DNA from: Lepiota brunneoincarnata
Lineage: Eukaryota > Basidiomycota > Agaricomycetes > Agaricales > Agaricaceae
Length of the DNA stretch: 64,000 nt
Reading direction: 5' to 3'
Assembly (NCBI GenBank): GCA_023014365.1
Contig: JAEBUN010000045.1
Location: 186,001-250,000 of the forward strand
The translations under genes were made by a program, and so were the position numbers. This document shows, piece after piece, positions 44,424-54,470 of the stretch (position 1 is its first letter; every line of letters starts with the position of its first letter). A model generated the notes under the pieces. It searched no databases, had not been told where the DNA came from, and saw only the letters and a list, made by a program, of their open reading frames with translations.

Positions 44424-46552
44424 ATGGGACTCCGGAAGCACAATGACAGGAATAACCCCATCATTTGCTGAGGTAGCGCAAATCTGCATACATGAACTGA
44501 TTGACCCACATATCCTACAACTAGGAACAGTGGGTAGTAGATCCATGATCAAATATGGTGCAAATGTACCAATAACTCTCAGAAAAACCAAAACAAATAC
44601 ATATGTGGACATAGCCAACTTTGACCAATACGATATGATAATCGGAACACCATTCATGAGAGCAAACAAGGTCAAACTGGACCTCAAAAGCAATACCATC
44701 ATAATAAATGGTGAACGTATACCAGCACTATCGATGGCTGATGAAACTGATTCATGTCTACGCAGACATAGAACCACTAAAAAAATTCGACATTGACTCA
44801 TGGACAATCGAATGAAGGGGGAGGGGCAGAATATGACAACCCTGGATACCCTTACAAACAAACAAACAACGAAAGGAAAGAAAAACCATGTCACAATTGA
44901 AGAAATTGAGGATGAGAATAACACTCACCAAACACCGAAATTACCAGATACAAGCCCACACATATTGATGACTACAGATGAATACCAAAATCTTATCAAT
45001 AAGGATAGGGGTACACCTGAAAAACAAATATGTACAAATAGAGGGATCAATAATTCCCACTACTGTGAACCAACTAGCTCCAAAATACAACTGGAGGACC
45101 TGGTAACCAAAATAGAGGAAGATACATCAAAAACGGGCACAAAAAATGACACAAGAAAACTTATTGACAACCTAATACACCAAAAGAAGTATGAACTATA
45201 CTTCGATCCTCACATGCCTAAAGAATGGAACATGATGGTATCAGACTTATGGCCATCACAAGAAGCAGAACCACATAACACATACCGAATGACGTGGCAA
45301 CATGAGGTATCTCAACCCCAAACATTTCGAAACACTCAAACTTCAGAAATGTTTCGACTACACCCCAAACAATTACCAATCAACCAAAAGGACCCATTCA
45401 CAGACATCCAAGAATCATTCAAGGAAAAACGGGACCTAGTGAGAGAAAAACCTCCACCAGATAAAGGAAAATGCCGTGAAACACACAATACACCTGAGGA
45501 TATTCCAAATTTGAGAAAACAATGGTATGACAAATACCATGACATCATGAAAGGCGTACTGGATGAACTACCACCACTGAGAGCGGTCAATCATGAAATA
45601 AACCTAATAGATGAAGAAAAACAATATCACTATCACCTACTGCGGTGCCCACACTCAATGTGAGACCAATTTCATGAAAAGATGAACAGGTATATTAACG
45701 CCAACTGGTGGGTACCCAAGCCTGTAAGCCAAGCTGCCCCATTACTATGCATCCCAAAGAAAGATGGTAAACTTCATACCGTAATTGATGCTTGTCAATG
45801 AAACGATAACACCATAAAAGATGTAACGCCATTACCAGACCAAGAAACTATCCGAGACGACGTCGCATGAGCAAAATACAGGTCAAAAATTGACTTGTCA
45901 GATGCATACAAACAAGTATGAATAGTTGCACATGATATTGACAAAACAGCCTTCGCAACAATCTCAGGCACCTATGTCAGCAACATAATGCAACAAGGGG
46001 ACTGCAACGCACCAGCAACCTTTCAAAGATTGATGACCCACATCTTCCGTGATGTTATAGGCTTATGCGTGCATGTATACCTCGATGACATATTTGTCTA
46101 CTCCGACTCCATTGAGGACCACGAGAGACACCTAAGAATAGTGTTTAACCGACTTCGGAGAGAACACCTATACCTGAAAGCCTCAAAATGTCAATTATAT
46201 GCTGACGAAATTGACTGCCTGGGTCACAAAATTGACAGCCAAGGCATACACCCCAACACAGACAAACTAGCATGCATCCGAGATTGGTGGGTACCATGCA
46301 ACTATAATGATGTTCAGAAATTTGTAGGACTCATAAATTACTTAGCGAACTTCTTACCCAACATAAATGCGTACACTAGCCCCCTAATGGCCATAACACA
46401 AAACGGAACACCATTCCACTGGCGACCACTCCACCAACGATGCTTTGACATGATCAAGCACATTTGCTGCAAAACCCCAGTACTAAAACCTATAAATCCA
46501 CGATCAGGTGAACCCATATGGGTGATCTGTGACGCCTCAAAATCAGGCATTG
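44424..46552 (+). pseudogene. pol, first part: protease, reverse transcriptase, start of RNase H
   Basis: Begins in the +1 frame at the protease active site WDSGST (44425). Then IIGTPFMRA, the RT segments PKKDGKLHTVID, KIDLSDAY and FATISGTYV, the catalytic YLDD (46078-46089) followed by IFVYSD, CLGHKID, and the RNase H start CDASKSG (46530). In-frame TGA codons at 44794, 45661, 45799, 45868 and 45919; the last four sit where relatives have Arg, as expected for CGA changed to TGA. The frame is cut at 46552 by a solo LTR. Confidence 0.9.
46548..46552. repeat. TSD CATTG of the nested LTR, left
   Basis: CATTG here and at 47164-47168 flanks the solo LTR. Confidence 0.9.
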
Positions 46553-47163
46553 TGTTATGATTCATCCTTACTTTGACTTACGACTTGGACTTGTTACGCC
46601 AAAAGCCTTTAGTTGTAATATACTAAAGCATTATGAATATCTTTTTCTCTTTCATTTTGTTTTATTCCTATATTATGTAACCGTTTTTACTTTGATCTGT
46701 TACATAATATTTTCTCGATTTGTTATCATTTCTCATACTCTTAACTATTAATAGATAGCTATGTATAGATGGCTATGCTTGGGTAGTTAAACATAGTTCT
46801 TCCATGCTTCTTACTTCTTCTTAAGCTTCTTCTCAACCTTTTGTGCTTCTTCCCTATATCATTGATCATTGAGCTTCTTCTTTACTTCCTTGATCATGTA
46901 TAAATAAATACCTTGAACAATATATAAGACCTCTGGTCGACCAAGAGAAACTCCTAAGTTTCTACTTGGTTATCCGGTGGAGATTTATCAACTTGCTTGA
47001 TCTCTTAAGTCGTCCTCTTTATAAGCTTTATTCTCTAAGTTAGTGAGGAATACCTTGAGAGCTCGCAAAGAGTCTCTTCGAGTGATTGTTGACTTGGGTG
47101 AAGTTAACGATACGCTCAACGCTAGTCGCGCTTTCGAGCACGAAGACCGGCATCACTATAACA
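46553..47163 (+). mobile_element. Nested solo LTR, 611 bp
   Basis: Bounded by TGTTAT and ATAACA (6 bp inverted termini) with a CATTG target duplication. Removing it and one TSD joins CDASKSGI to the next RNase H residues in the same frame. AT-rich upstream part, TATAAATAAA at about 46899 as likely promoter, pyrimidine-rich middle. It differs from the 165 bp LTRs of the host element, so it comes from another family, whose internal part was lost by LTR-LTR recombination. The orientation shown is inferred from the TATA box. Confidence 0.9.
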
Positions 47164-47168
47164 CATTG

Positions 47169-49393
47169 GAGCTATGTAGGGCCAAGGACCTACATGGGAC
47201 AAATGCAGACCAGCAGGACTAATGTCCCAAAAATTCACACCAGCACAACAGAACTACGCTGTCCACGAAATGGAGACCCTTGCAATACTAGAAGCACTGA
47301 TGAAATGGGAAGATAAGCTTGTGGGATACCCAATACACGTAATTACAGACCACAAAGCATTGGAATTCTTCAATACCCAAGCACGGCTATCACGTCGACA
47401 GCACATATGGACCAAATTCTTATCTCGGTTTGATTTTGACATAACCTACATAAAAGGGGAATATAATAAGATAGCAGACTGCCTGAGTCGATATTATGAG
47501 AACGACTCACCCAGTGACACAACTAACTCATCCGAATATGTCAAGGCTGACACCAGGCTTGACCCAAATGGTGAAGACCTCCCCAGTAACCGACTATCCA
47601 AAATCCAACAGCGAGTGATTGAACTGCGAGCTATACAAGGACAAGAAATACGCAGGAGCAATAGACTCCGAGAAAAATGTGAAGAAAGAGAAAAGGAAGC
47701 CGAACTATTAAAAGAGGCAGACCAACAGATCAGACACCCCACAAATAACGATCCAAAACACCAAAAACATATGACAAAGATAACTACCAGCAAGGAACAG
47801 ACACTCGCAGATGCACTACTTGACTGAAATGGTCAAGCCCCTCCACACCATAAAATGGAAGATACCTTCCTGACCACCATTAAAGCTGCATACCAGAATG
47901 ACAAATTCCTAGATAATATACTCCATGAGCCCGAAAGCCACTGAAATTCATTCACAATCGGAAATAACCTTGTATACAAACCAAATACACGTGGAGACTT
48001 GGCATTATGCATCCCTGATAACCGAAAATTAATAACAGACATACTTACAAGTGCCCACGAAATGGTAGGACACTTTAGTGAACACAAGACCAGCGACCAA
48101 GTAAGAAGATGGTACTGGTGGCCATGTATGGCCAAAGACATTTGTGAATTCTGTTGAACTTGTGAAAAATGTCAGGTATCAAAACCAAATAACAAAAAAC
48201 CTATGGGAAAACTACACTCACTACCAATACCCATGAAACCATGGGACTCAATTGGAATGGACTTCATCAGACCGTTTCCTGAAGCCCATGGATTCAATTA
48301 TTTATGGGTAATTATCTGTAGGATGATGAATATGACTCACCTCATACCAGTCAATACAACCTCAACAGCAAATGAACTATCTTGGATATATATCCGAGAA
48401 ATTGTACGACTGCATGGACTACCCAGCTCAATCGTGAGTGACCGAGATACAAAATTTATGTCTAAATGGTGGTGCGAAACACATTGAATCTTAGGGACAA
48501 AACTATTAATGTCCACATCATTCCATCCTCAAACAGATGGTCAGACTGAACGCACTAACTGAAACGTCAGCCAAATCTTCCAAGCAGTCATTAGCCATGA
48601 CCAAAAGAATTGGGTCAATAAACTACCCATGGTCGAATTTGCAATTAATGCAAGCATATCAGAAACAACAGGATACGCACCTTTCGAGCTGAATAATGGA
48701 TACATGCCATCCATACTACGGGAAATCCGTAGCGGCAACCATGCACCTAAGGGTATTAAACAATTTGCCGAACAAGCGTTACAAAACCTAGCAGAAGCTC
48801 ATGACTCTATAATTGAGGCACACGTAAAACAAGCCAAATATGCAAATACACGGCAAATTAACAAACCTGACTACCAACAAAATGACCTGGTATTCCTCTC
48901 AGTAACAAACCTGAACCTACCAAAAAATAGAGCACATAAATTATGTCCAAAATTCATTGGACCCTATCAGATCAAATATACACACCCTAATACATCCACC
49001 TATACCCTAGAGCTGCCCCCCGCACTCCAGAATCGTCGCATACACCCAACATTCCATGCAAGCTTGCTGTGACCATACCACCCATCCGATGACGACCTAT
49101 TCCCTGACAGAAAAAAGCCAGAGCCATATGACTTTGGTGCCGACAGCAACCAAGAATGGTTTGTTGACAAAATTATTGGTCACCGAAAACTTAACAGCAA
49201 CAAAATAGAATTTGAAGTGCGATGGAGCCTAGGAGACACAACCTGGGAGCCACTAGAACACTGCAAGGACCTCATGGCCCTTGATCGATACCTTGAATTA
49301 CATGGCGCCCAAAAGATTAGTGAATTAACAACCAGATCACGAAAAAACTTACCCATGACACCACAAAAAACATCAGGAACCTGCAAAACATGA
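47169..49393 (+). pseudogene. pol, second part: RNase H, integrase, chromodomain
   Basis: Continues the same frame after the solo LTR: SQKFTPAQQNYAVHEME, TDHKALEFF and DFDITYIKGEYN (RNase H), a charged linker, the integrase zinc domain (VGHFSEHKTSDQVRRWYWWP ... CEKCQ), the catalytic core (GMDFIRPF, IVSDRDTKF, FHPQTDGQTER) and a C-terminal chromodomain (EWFVDKIIGHR, FEVRWSLGDTTWEPLEHC, LDRYLELHG) near 49154-49320. Stops: TAG 47177; TGA 47825, 47942, 48155, 48485, 48560, 49070 and 49391 (possibly the natural end). The stops at 48485, 48560 and 49070 align with conserved Arg. The chromodomain would have targeted integration to methylated-histone chromatin. Confidence 0.9.
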
Positions 49394-49798
49394 TACCCTG
49401 CAAGGAAATAATGAATTACAAGCAAGAAAATATAAAAGCCACTGACAGCAAAACGATTTACTCAGCTACATCTGCACCCGCCCTCACCCAACCCCAAAAA
49501 AAAAAAAACTACATATACGTCCAAGATGCCTACCCCTGTTTTGTGTGGCTACGGAAGGACAAGAGGACAGAGTGAACGAACCCATACGCCTCGAGAGCTT
49601 CAGCTGGAGAGGGGGGGAACTGCACATGGCAGTAGGAACAACAAACGAAACGCGGGGACATACCCAAACCAAATCGATCAACAGATCATTAGGATGCGAA
49701 CATCACATGTCCTACCAAACGTGATGAGACATACACATGACAAATCACATGTCACAAGACACACCAATACTCGAACATGAGACATTATACCACCACAC

Positions 49799-50296
49799 TT
49801 GAGAAACATCTGCTATGGACGACCAGCCTATGTCACTCCCACTAGAGACACAATCAATAACAATAATGAGGATACCAACATCCAACCAATCAACCATGAC
49901 CTGGACGACTTAACCTCACCCAGTACAAACCCTAGATTCTGGGGAACAACAACAATAGACGGAAATGAGGAGCAAAATAACTACCTGCGAGGCATGCTCT
50001 CGTTCTACTCATACTATTCACCATTCACCAACACAGTATTTATGGGAAACACGGCACTCACCGTGGTCAAGTTCGAGACCACTCAGAACAAAGCATTCAC
50101 GATCCCTGATGAGCACCCTATCTACTCTATTGCCAAACGAGGCCTACCACTTACACCATCTGAGGCACAGGCCCTCATCACAGCCATGCGCAACCCCTCT
50201 ATACAAGGATCTACACGCACTGAAGCCTACCTATTATTATTTGAACTATTTGCAGTAGCTGCCAGGAGCACAGAACACGTCTGCCACCTGCGATAA
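49799..50296 (+). CDS. Element-borne extra ORF, first part
   Basis: A 165-codon frame between the chromodomain and the 3' LTR with no internal stop. Its first in-frame ATG is at 49994, but acidic/Asn-rich sequence upstream (NNNNEDTN, DLDDLTSP) looks coding and an out-of-frame ATG at 49815 is a likely true start. Segments such as MLSFYSYYSPFTNTVFM and LPLTPSEAQALITAMRN look like a folded helical domain. It stops 4 bp before the next ORF, whose frame is offset by +1, so the two may be one protein of about 500 residues split by a single extra base. No family recognised; no membrane helix or env-like feature. Confidence 0.5.
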   Translation: MRNICYGRPAYVTPTRDTINNNNEDTNIQPINHDLDDLTSPSTNPRFWGTTTIDGNEEQNNYLRGMLSFYSYYSPFTNTVFMGNTALTVVKFETTQNKAFTIPDEHPIYSIAKRGLPLTPSEAQALITAMRNPSIQGSTRTEAYLLLFELFAVAARSTEHVCHLR

Positions 50297-50300
50297 AACC

Positions 50301-51302
50301 ATGACCTGGCTCATGACCAAGTCAGACTTCAGCCCCAATGCAGACTCACCACCAGTACCTCACACGACACTCTTCCCCTCGCAAACTCCTCACCCCATAA
50401 TATCGACAGCACGATCAATCTCTGGGTTTACAGGAATACCAGCACTGAGTATCTACAACCTCATGAAGCTGGACACCCATGCAGAATACTTACTCTGCCA
50501 AAGCCACCCCGCAACACTCAACCACACCCACGGCATCGTAATCGATCATGCACTCCGAGTAGACAGGTGCTCCGTTTTTGGCTACAGTCTAGGAAGACTC
50601 CTTTGCACCTCCGACTCAAAGCCTGCAAAAATCAAATTCATGCGATACTTTGCCCTCCTCACTGCACTCCCCCACCGATATTACGAAGCCATTCAAACAC
50701 TCCCAGAACAATTTAACCCACAGACCGGCCCCAATTTCTGCATCCAACCTGCCGTTATTGACCGTGATGGGGTCAATTACATCACAATTGACGTGGTAAT
50801 CGAGGCACTCATTCACAACCGCATTCCGCCCTCCTGGATTGACCATGCCTACACCTATGGCATCCACTGCCTCGACTTCATGTACCAGACCGAGGTACTT
50901 GACCCCAACTTCCTAACATGCATAGACGACGAGCGCATCACCCGTTTAATGGAATACGGCACTCCACCCCTAATCACCGAATTGGCTGGTTGGAGAACAC
51001 CTACACAGCAGGACATCGATTGCGTCCTCGACTCCTTCGAGGGGCTATCCCAGGTGTTGGAAAACGATCCCCGTAATGCAGCTGGATGGGCTCAATTAGG
51101 CGAGCCGGCTATCTTTCATCACTTACCATCGCGAAAATATCTCAACACCGAACCGCCTACACCCGAAGACTCAACTGCACCAATCACCCCACATTCGGCA
51201 CCACCCACCAACGTACCTGCACTTGCTGATCCACCCCTACTCTGGGGAGACAAACCCACCGACTTCCAATTCATGATGGAGGATGAATTCACCACTGTTT
51301 AA
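50301..51302 (+). CDS. Element-borne extra ORF, second part, 333 aa
   Basis: ATG 50301 to TAA 51302 with no stop or frame break, although gag-pol of the same element is full of them. Composition is more GC-rich and host-like than gag-pol. The protein is mixed alpha/beta (ALRVDRCSVFGYSLGRLL, FMRYFALLTALPHRYYEAI, ITIDVVIEALIHNRIPPSWID) with a Pro/Thr-rich acidic C-terminus. In-frame CGA codons survive (for example 50412 and 50676), whereas many in pol became TGA. It lies in the position of env or of accessory ORFs in other Gypsy elements but has no signal peptide or membrane segment. Function unknown; it may be a captured host gene or an accessory factor. Confidence 0.6.
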   Translation: MTWLMTKSDFSPNADSPPVPHTTLFPSQTPHPIISTARSISGFTGIPALSIYNLMKLDTHAEYLLCQSHPATLNHTHGIVIDHALRVDRCSVFGYSLGRLLCTSDSKPAKIKFMRYFALLTALPHRYYEAIQTLPEQFNPQTGPNFCIQPAVIDRDGVNYITIDVVIEALIHNRIPPSWIDHAYTYGIHCLDFMYQTEVLDPNFLTCIDDERITRLMEYGTPPLITELAGWRTPTQQDIDCVLDSFEGLSQVLENDPRNAAGWAQLGEPAIFHHLPSRKYLNTEPPTPEDSTAPITPHSAPPTNVPALADPPLLWGDKPTDFQFMMEDEFTTV

Positions 51303-51418
51303 ATAAATACTCCATTTCCGAGGCTCCATCTCATTTACCACGCTCTATATCATTCTACACCCTCCTTTTTCTATCATCTTACATTTTAGACTGACTACGC
51401 AGTCTCAGGAGGAGGTAA

Positions 51419-51583
51419 TGTAACCGGTAGCTACATATTCTCGTCTATCCTACATAGTGTGACCGGTAGTAACGGTCACAGTAGTTACACTTTTAATCAT
51501 CAACTCTCATCGCAGAGACCGTTCAGATCGAATTCTGACCGTAATTCTAAGTGTAATTCTACCTGGAACGTCAACGCGTTTCA
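51419..51583 (+). repeat. 3' LTR, 165 bp
   Basis: Identical to 41186-41350. Preceded by the polypurine tract AGGAGGAGGTAA at 51407-51418. Confidence 0.95.
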
Positions 51584-51588
51584 TCATG
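51584..51588. repeat. Target-site duplication TCATG, right
   Basis: Matches 41181-41185. Confidence 0.9.
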
Positions 51589-51620
51589 TGAAAGCTCGTA
51601 GTTTATGGCGGCATGATCGC

Positions 51621-53510
51621 CTACTGCTCCTCCAGATATGCGATTTCTTCTGCACTGAAGCTATTACCCGTGACAAGCGATCCTCGCAATCTCTCACGCT
51701 AGGTGAGTTTGTAAAATTTATAAGCATTCGAAACGTGGGCACAGAAGGGTGGGCTTACGGCGTTTCCTCCCACTACGGGACTAGAAACCTTTGTAAGGGA
51801 CCAGGTCAAGGCTACCTGAGACATCGTCCATGAGTTTTTCTGTGCGAGTTCCGAAACTCGTTTGATGTTCTCAAGATCAAAGTTGCGAACTCTCTTCTGG
51901 AGGAAAGTGCTTTCAACCGACTTGGAGCGATCAGCAACAGTATCAGGTTGTTGAGTGAGATTACCGTCCATGAGCGGCGAGTAGCTATCGAAGTACCGAG
52001 CCGTGCAGCTCGACGGCTCTATTCTTTTCTATTCCATACGGCCCATGATTGCTGCAGGTACATCATTATGGACTCTTTCATATACCTGCTGGCGACAACA
52101 ATCGAGCTACATTACCTGGTAAACTGGTGTAGGAAAGAGAATCATCCTCCAAGACAATCGTAAGGGCGAGGTGTGGTTGACGAAACAACCACGGGCTCGT
52201 CTTCTCGACCTCGTGAAACTGAGTACAAGTACAACTCCGTCGAGTGAGAGACTTTAGAAAGAGAGAGAGAGTGAAACTGAGGGGAAGAAACTTCAAGCTG
52301 GTTACGCTGTAGCCTGTCGGAGATCTTATGGCAGCGGAGACATCCTCGTCGTTGGGAGCTCAGGTATCTAAGTACAAATGTGCTACTCAAATACCTAAAT
52401 GAAAATATGATGCAGGGACGGATTCTGCACGTAGGCGAGTTTCCTCCCTCACACTGGTGTACATATTCTCGTGGTACTTAGGTAGTGGTTCAGGGACCTG
52501 TGGATCCCAGTCTTCTATACTTGATCCCAGAGATTCAAATTCATATATTGTGTCTCGAGATATACGTCTGCGCAAACATCTTATCATCGGTAGCCCATGA
52601 TGCCGATGCCCTTGTACTGACAATACGCAAAGAGCTCGCATTCCTAGACCGCTAACAAGTCCGATTAGTAGTTCTTGGCCGAGTGATCTATTTCTTCCCT
52701 TAGATCGATACAGCAAGGAGTGCTCCACTGAACACATGAGGACGTCGTCCAACCATGCGACAATGCAACGCTGTTCATCTCGACGAATATCCATTTTTTA
52801 ATATTGGAGGCACTGATGCGGATCTAATTAAATCGTTCAGCAAACACAAAGTCTCTTTAAAGGCGTCTCAGCGTCGGTCATGTGGATTAGAAGGATGTCA
52901 ATGTAGTCATTTGGAGCCTCTTAAGGCAATCCTCGACCTGGTTGAAGATCGCAACTCGAGATAAACCCCCACGATTACCATAGTCACGGCTATCCTTAAG
53001 TTCGGGCGCGGAAGTAACTTGTAATAATGGATGGCTCTTCGTGGTCGACGAGGAGACGAATCTTATCAATAATCACAATGTTATTGTGGGAGATGTTTTT
53101 CTGAACAATTTGAGTGGCTCGGACATGGCTTCTGGAAGATGTCCCACCTGCGTGATGAGGTTTCCAACTATTGTCTCATATTCGCCGTTGCTGAATTCGT
53201 GTCAGAGCCAACCTCTTATGAGTCTGTCTGCTTACCTGTACAGTACATGTTTGCCAAGTCCCACGTGGTAACGCCCAAATCCCAAGCGGCCTGAAGGAGA
53301 GGATATGCCTGTCCAATAAGGTTAGCATGAGCTCATGTCTCGGAGAGAACGAGAGAACGTTTGAAGCTTTTCCCTCAGGCAGTGTAAAGGGCTGTTGTAA
53401 GTAGATATCTTTTCAGTTACGCGTGTTGCAACAGCAGGGAACAGTCTTACACCCCATTTTGGATCCCCGATTCCCATACCACCTAAGCCCAAACGTATCA
53501 GATGCATTGC
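51621..53510 (-). pseudogene. Aldo-keto reductase gene, broken by a repeat and indels
   Basis: Reading leftwards: RLGLGG...GDPKWG near 53500-53450, then after a probable intron AYPLLQAAWDLGVTTWDLANMY (53310-53235; catalytic Asp and Tyr retained), NGEYETIVG, NNIVIIDKIRLLVD, GLSRVAIFNQVEDCLKRLQ and, after a one-base slip, DYIDILLIHM near 52890. The middle third is missing or unreadable, and the region holds dispersed-repeat copy 1 (52128-52455). The C-terminal part resumes near 51990 (RLGTSIATRR) and continues with VRNFDLENIKRVSELAQKNSW, MSQVALTWSL and SSPVVGGN, then an intron and RERLRGSLVTG ... EEIAYLEEQ, stopping at 51621. The product would have been an NADPH-dependent aryl-alcohol-dehydrogenase-like AKR. 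Confidence 0.6.
52128..52455 (+). repeat. Dispersed ~300 bp repeat, copy 1
   Basis: About 80-85% identical to 56206-56546 (same orientation) and related to 54195-54470 (inverted). Starts TGTAGGAAAGAGAATC, contains GGCGAGGTGTGGTTGACG, GCAGCGGAGACATCCTC and GTATCTAAGTACAAATGTGC, ends near CCTCACACT. No coding frame is conserved among copies, so it is a non-coding mobile or recombined unit. It sits inside the aldo-keto reductase remnant. Confidence 0.8.
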
Positions 53511-53519
53511 AGTCCATGC

Positions 53520-54194
53520 GAGACGAGAATTGCTCACTACTGGCACTTGAAACTCGAATTCCTGTCTCGCCCCCGGTGGGCACTGGAGGGGTCGATTCGA
53601 TTGATGTGAATGTTGAATAAATTCATGATTTATGATTGAGGAGGCTGATACAACAACCGAGCGTGCCAACAATCTCAAACTATTGGGAAGATTGACTTTC
53701 CTTCGGCTACCAGATTCTCTCTCTGGGAAGCCGCGGTATATTGCCAAGTGCTGTGTGCAATCACTTCATGTGGTACCCGATGTACACATTATCAGATGCG
53801 CTCACCTCCCCGCTGAGGTACAGGCGCGGCGCGACATTATCCCCATGCGGCAAACAAGCGAAGCACGTTTCAGGTGTTTCGGGGTGTAGAATCCATTGGT
53901 ATACCACCGAAGTCGAGAGTGTTGCGGGTCCAAAATCAAGCGAAGACGGTGCATCATGAGTCTGCTTGGAACCGGTGAAGTTCGTGATGGAGACACCAGA
54001 TAATATCAGCGCCAAGTGTGCAGGAAGGACTACGTAGCTAAAAGTGGCCCTCACTTATATAGAGCTAAGAAATGTCCATCCAGGAACTTTGATGACCGCA
54101 GTCACCACTGAAATGGTGTGGATTCTCCCCCGAAACCTAACATGTGGATGGCTATGTGAGGAACAGAATTCTATCGCGCGCTGAATCCTGCCCT
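53520..54194. other. Intergenic or gene scraps
   Basis: A minus-strand frame at 53761-54054 has a hydrophobic start but begins at GTG, and a TATATAAG lies right at its start (about 54055), so the frame as such is unlikely to be a gene. Confidence 0.3.
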
Positions 54195-54470
54195 TAACAC
54201 ATTTTAATTAGGTATTTAAGTAGCACATTTGTACTTAGATACCTCAGCTCCCAATGACGAGGATGTCTCCGCTGCCGTGAGACCTCTGATAGGCCACAGC
54301 GTAACGGACGGACAGTTTCCTTCCCTCAGTTTCCCTGTCCCAGTCTTTCCTTTGCTCACCCGGAGTTGTACTTGTACCAATTTTGTGAGATCGGGACGAC
54401 GAGCCCGTGGTCATTTTGTCGATCCTTACGATTGTCCTGGAGCCGGATATTCTTCACTTAACCTAACAGG
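54195..54470 (-). repeat. Dispersed ~300 bp repeat, copy 2 (inverted)
   Basis: Reverse complement of the family found at 52128 and 56206, more diverged. Its outer end (GGTATTTAAGTAGCACATTTGTAC) is the best-conserved part. The alpha/beta-hydrolase remnant begins directly after it. Confidence 0.75.

Larger units (their letters stand above)
41186..51583 (+). mobile_element. Ty3/Gypsy chromovirus, complete, 10.4 kb
   Basis: Two identical 165 bp LTRs (TG...CA) flanked by TCATG. Internal order is gag, aspartic protease, reverse transcriptase, RNase H, integrase and chromodomain, the order of Ty3/Gypsy elements of the chromovirus branch. A further region of about 1.9 kb with two open frames follows before the 3' LTR. 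Gag and pol are interrupted by about 16 in-frame TGA and two TAG codons, one +1 frame change and a nested 611 bp solo LTR, so the copy cannot make its own gag-pol. A purine-rich tract (AGGAGGAGGTAA) abuts the 3' LTR. No standard tRNA primer site starting TGG was recognised after the 5' LTR. It lies 33 bp beyond the stop codon of a broken aldo-keto reductase gene. Confidence 0.95.

Noticed and set aside
42225..49393. RIP (repeat-induced point mutation) as cause of the stops
   Set aside because: RIP would also give TAA and TAG from CAA, CAG and TGG and would hit the LTRs; here nearly all stops are TGA and the LTRs are identical with intact CpGs. CpG deamination of an earlier copy fits better, though not proven.
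49799..51302. Envelope gene of an errantivirus-like element
   Set aside because: The extra ORFs have no signal peptide, membrane helix, furin-type site or Cys pattern.
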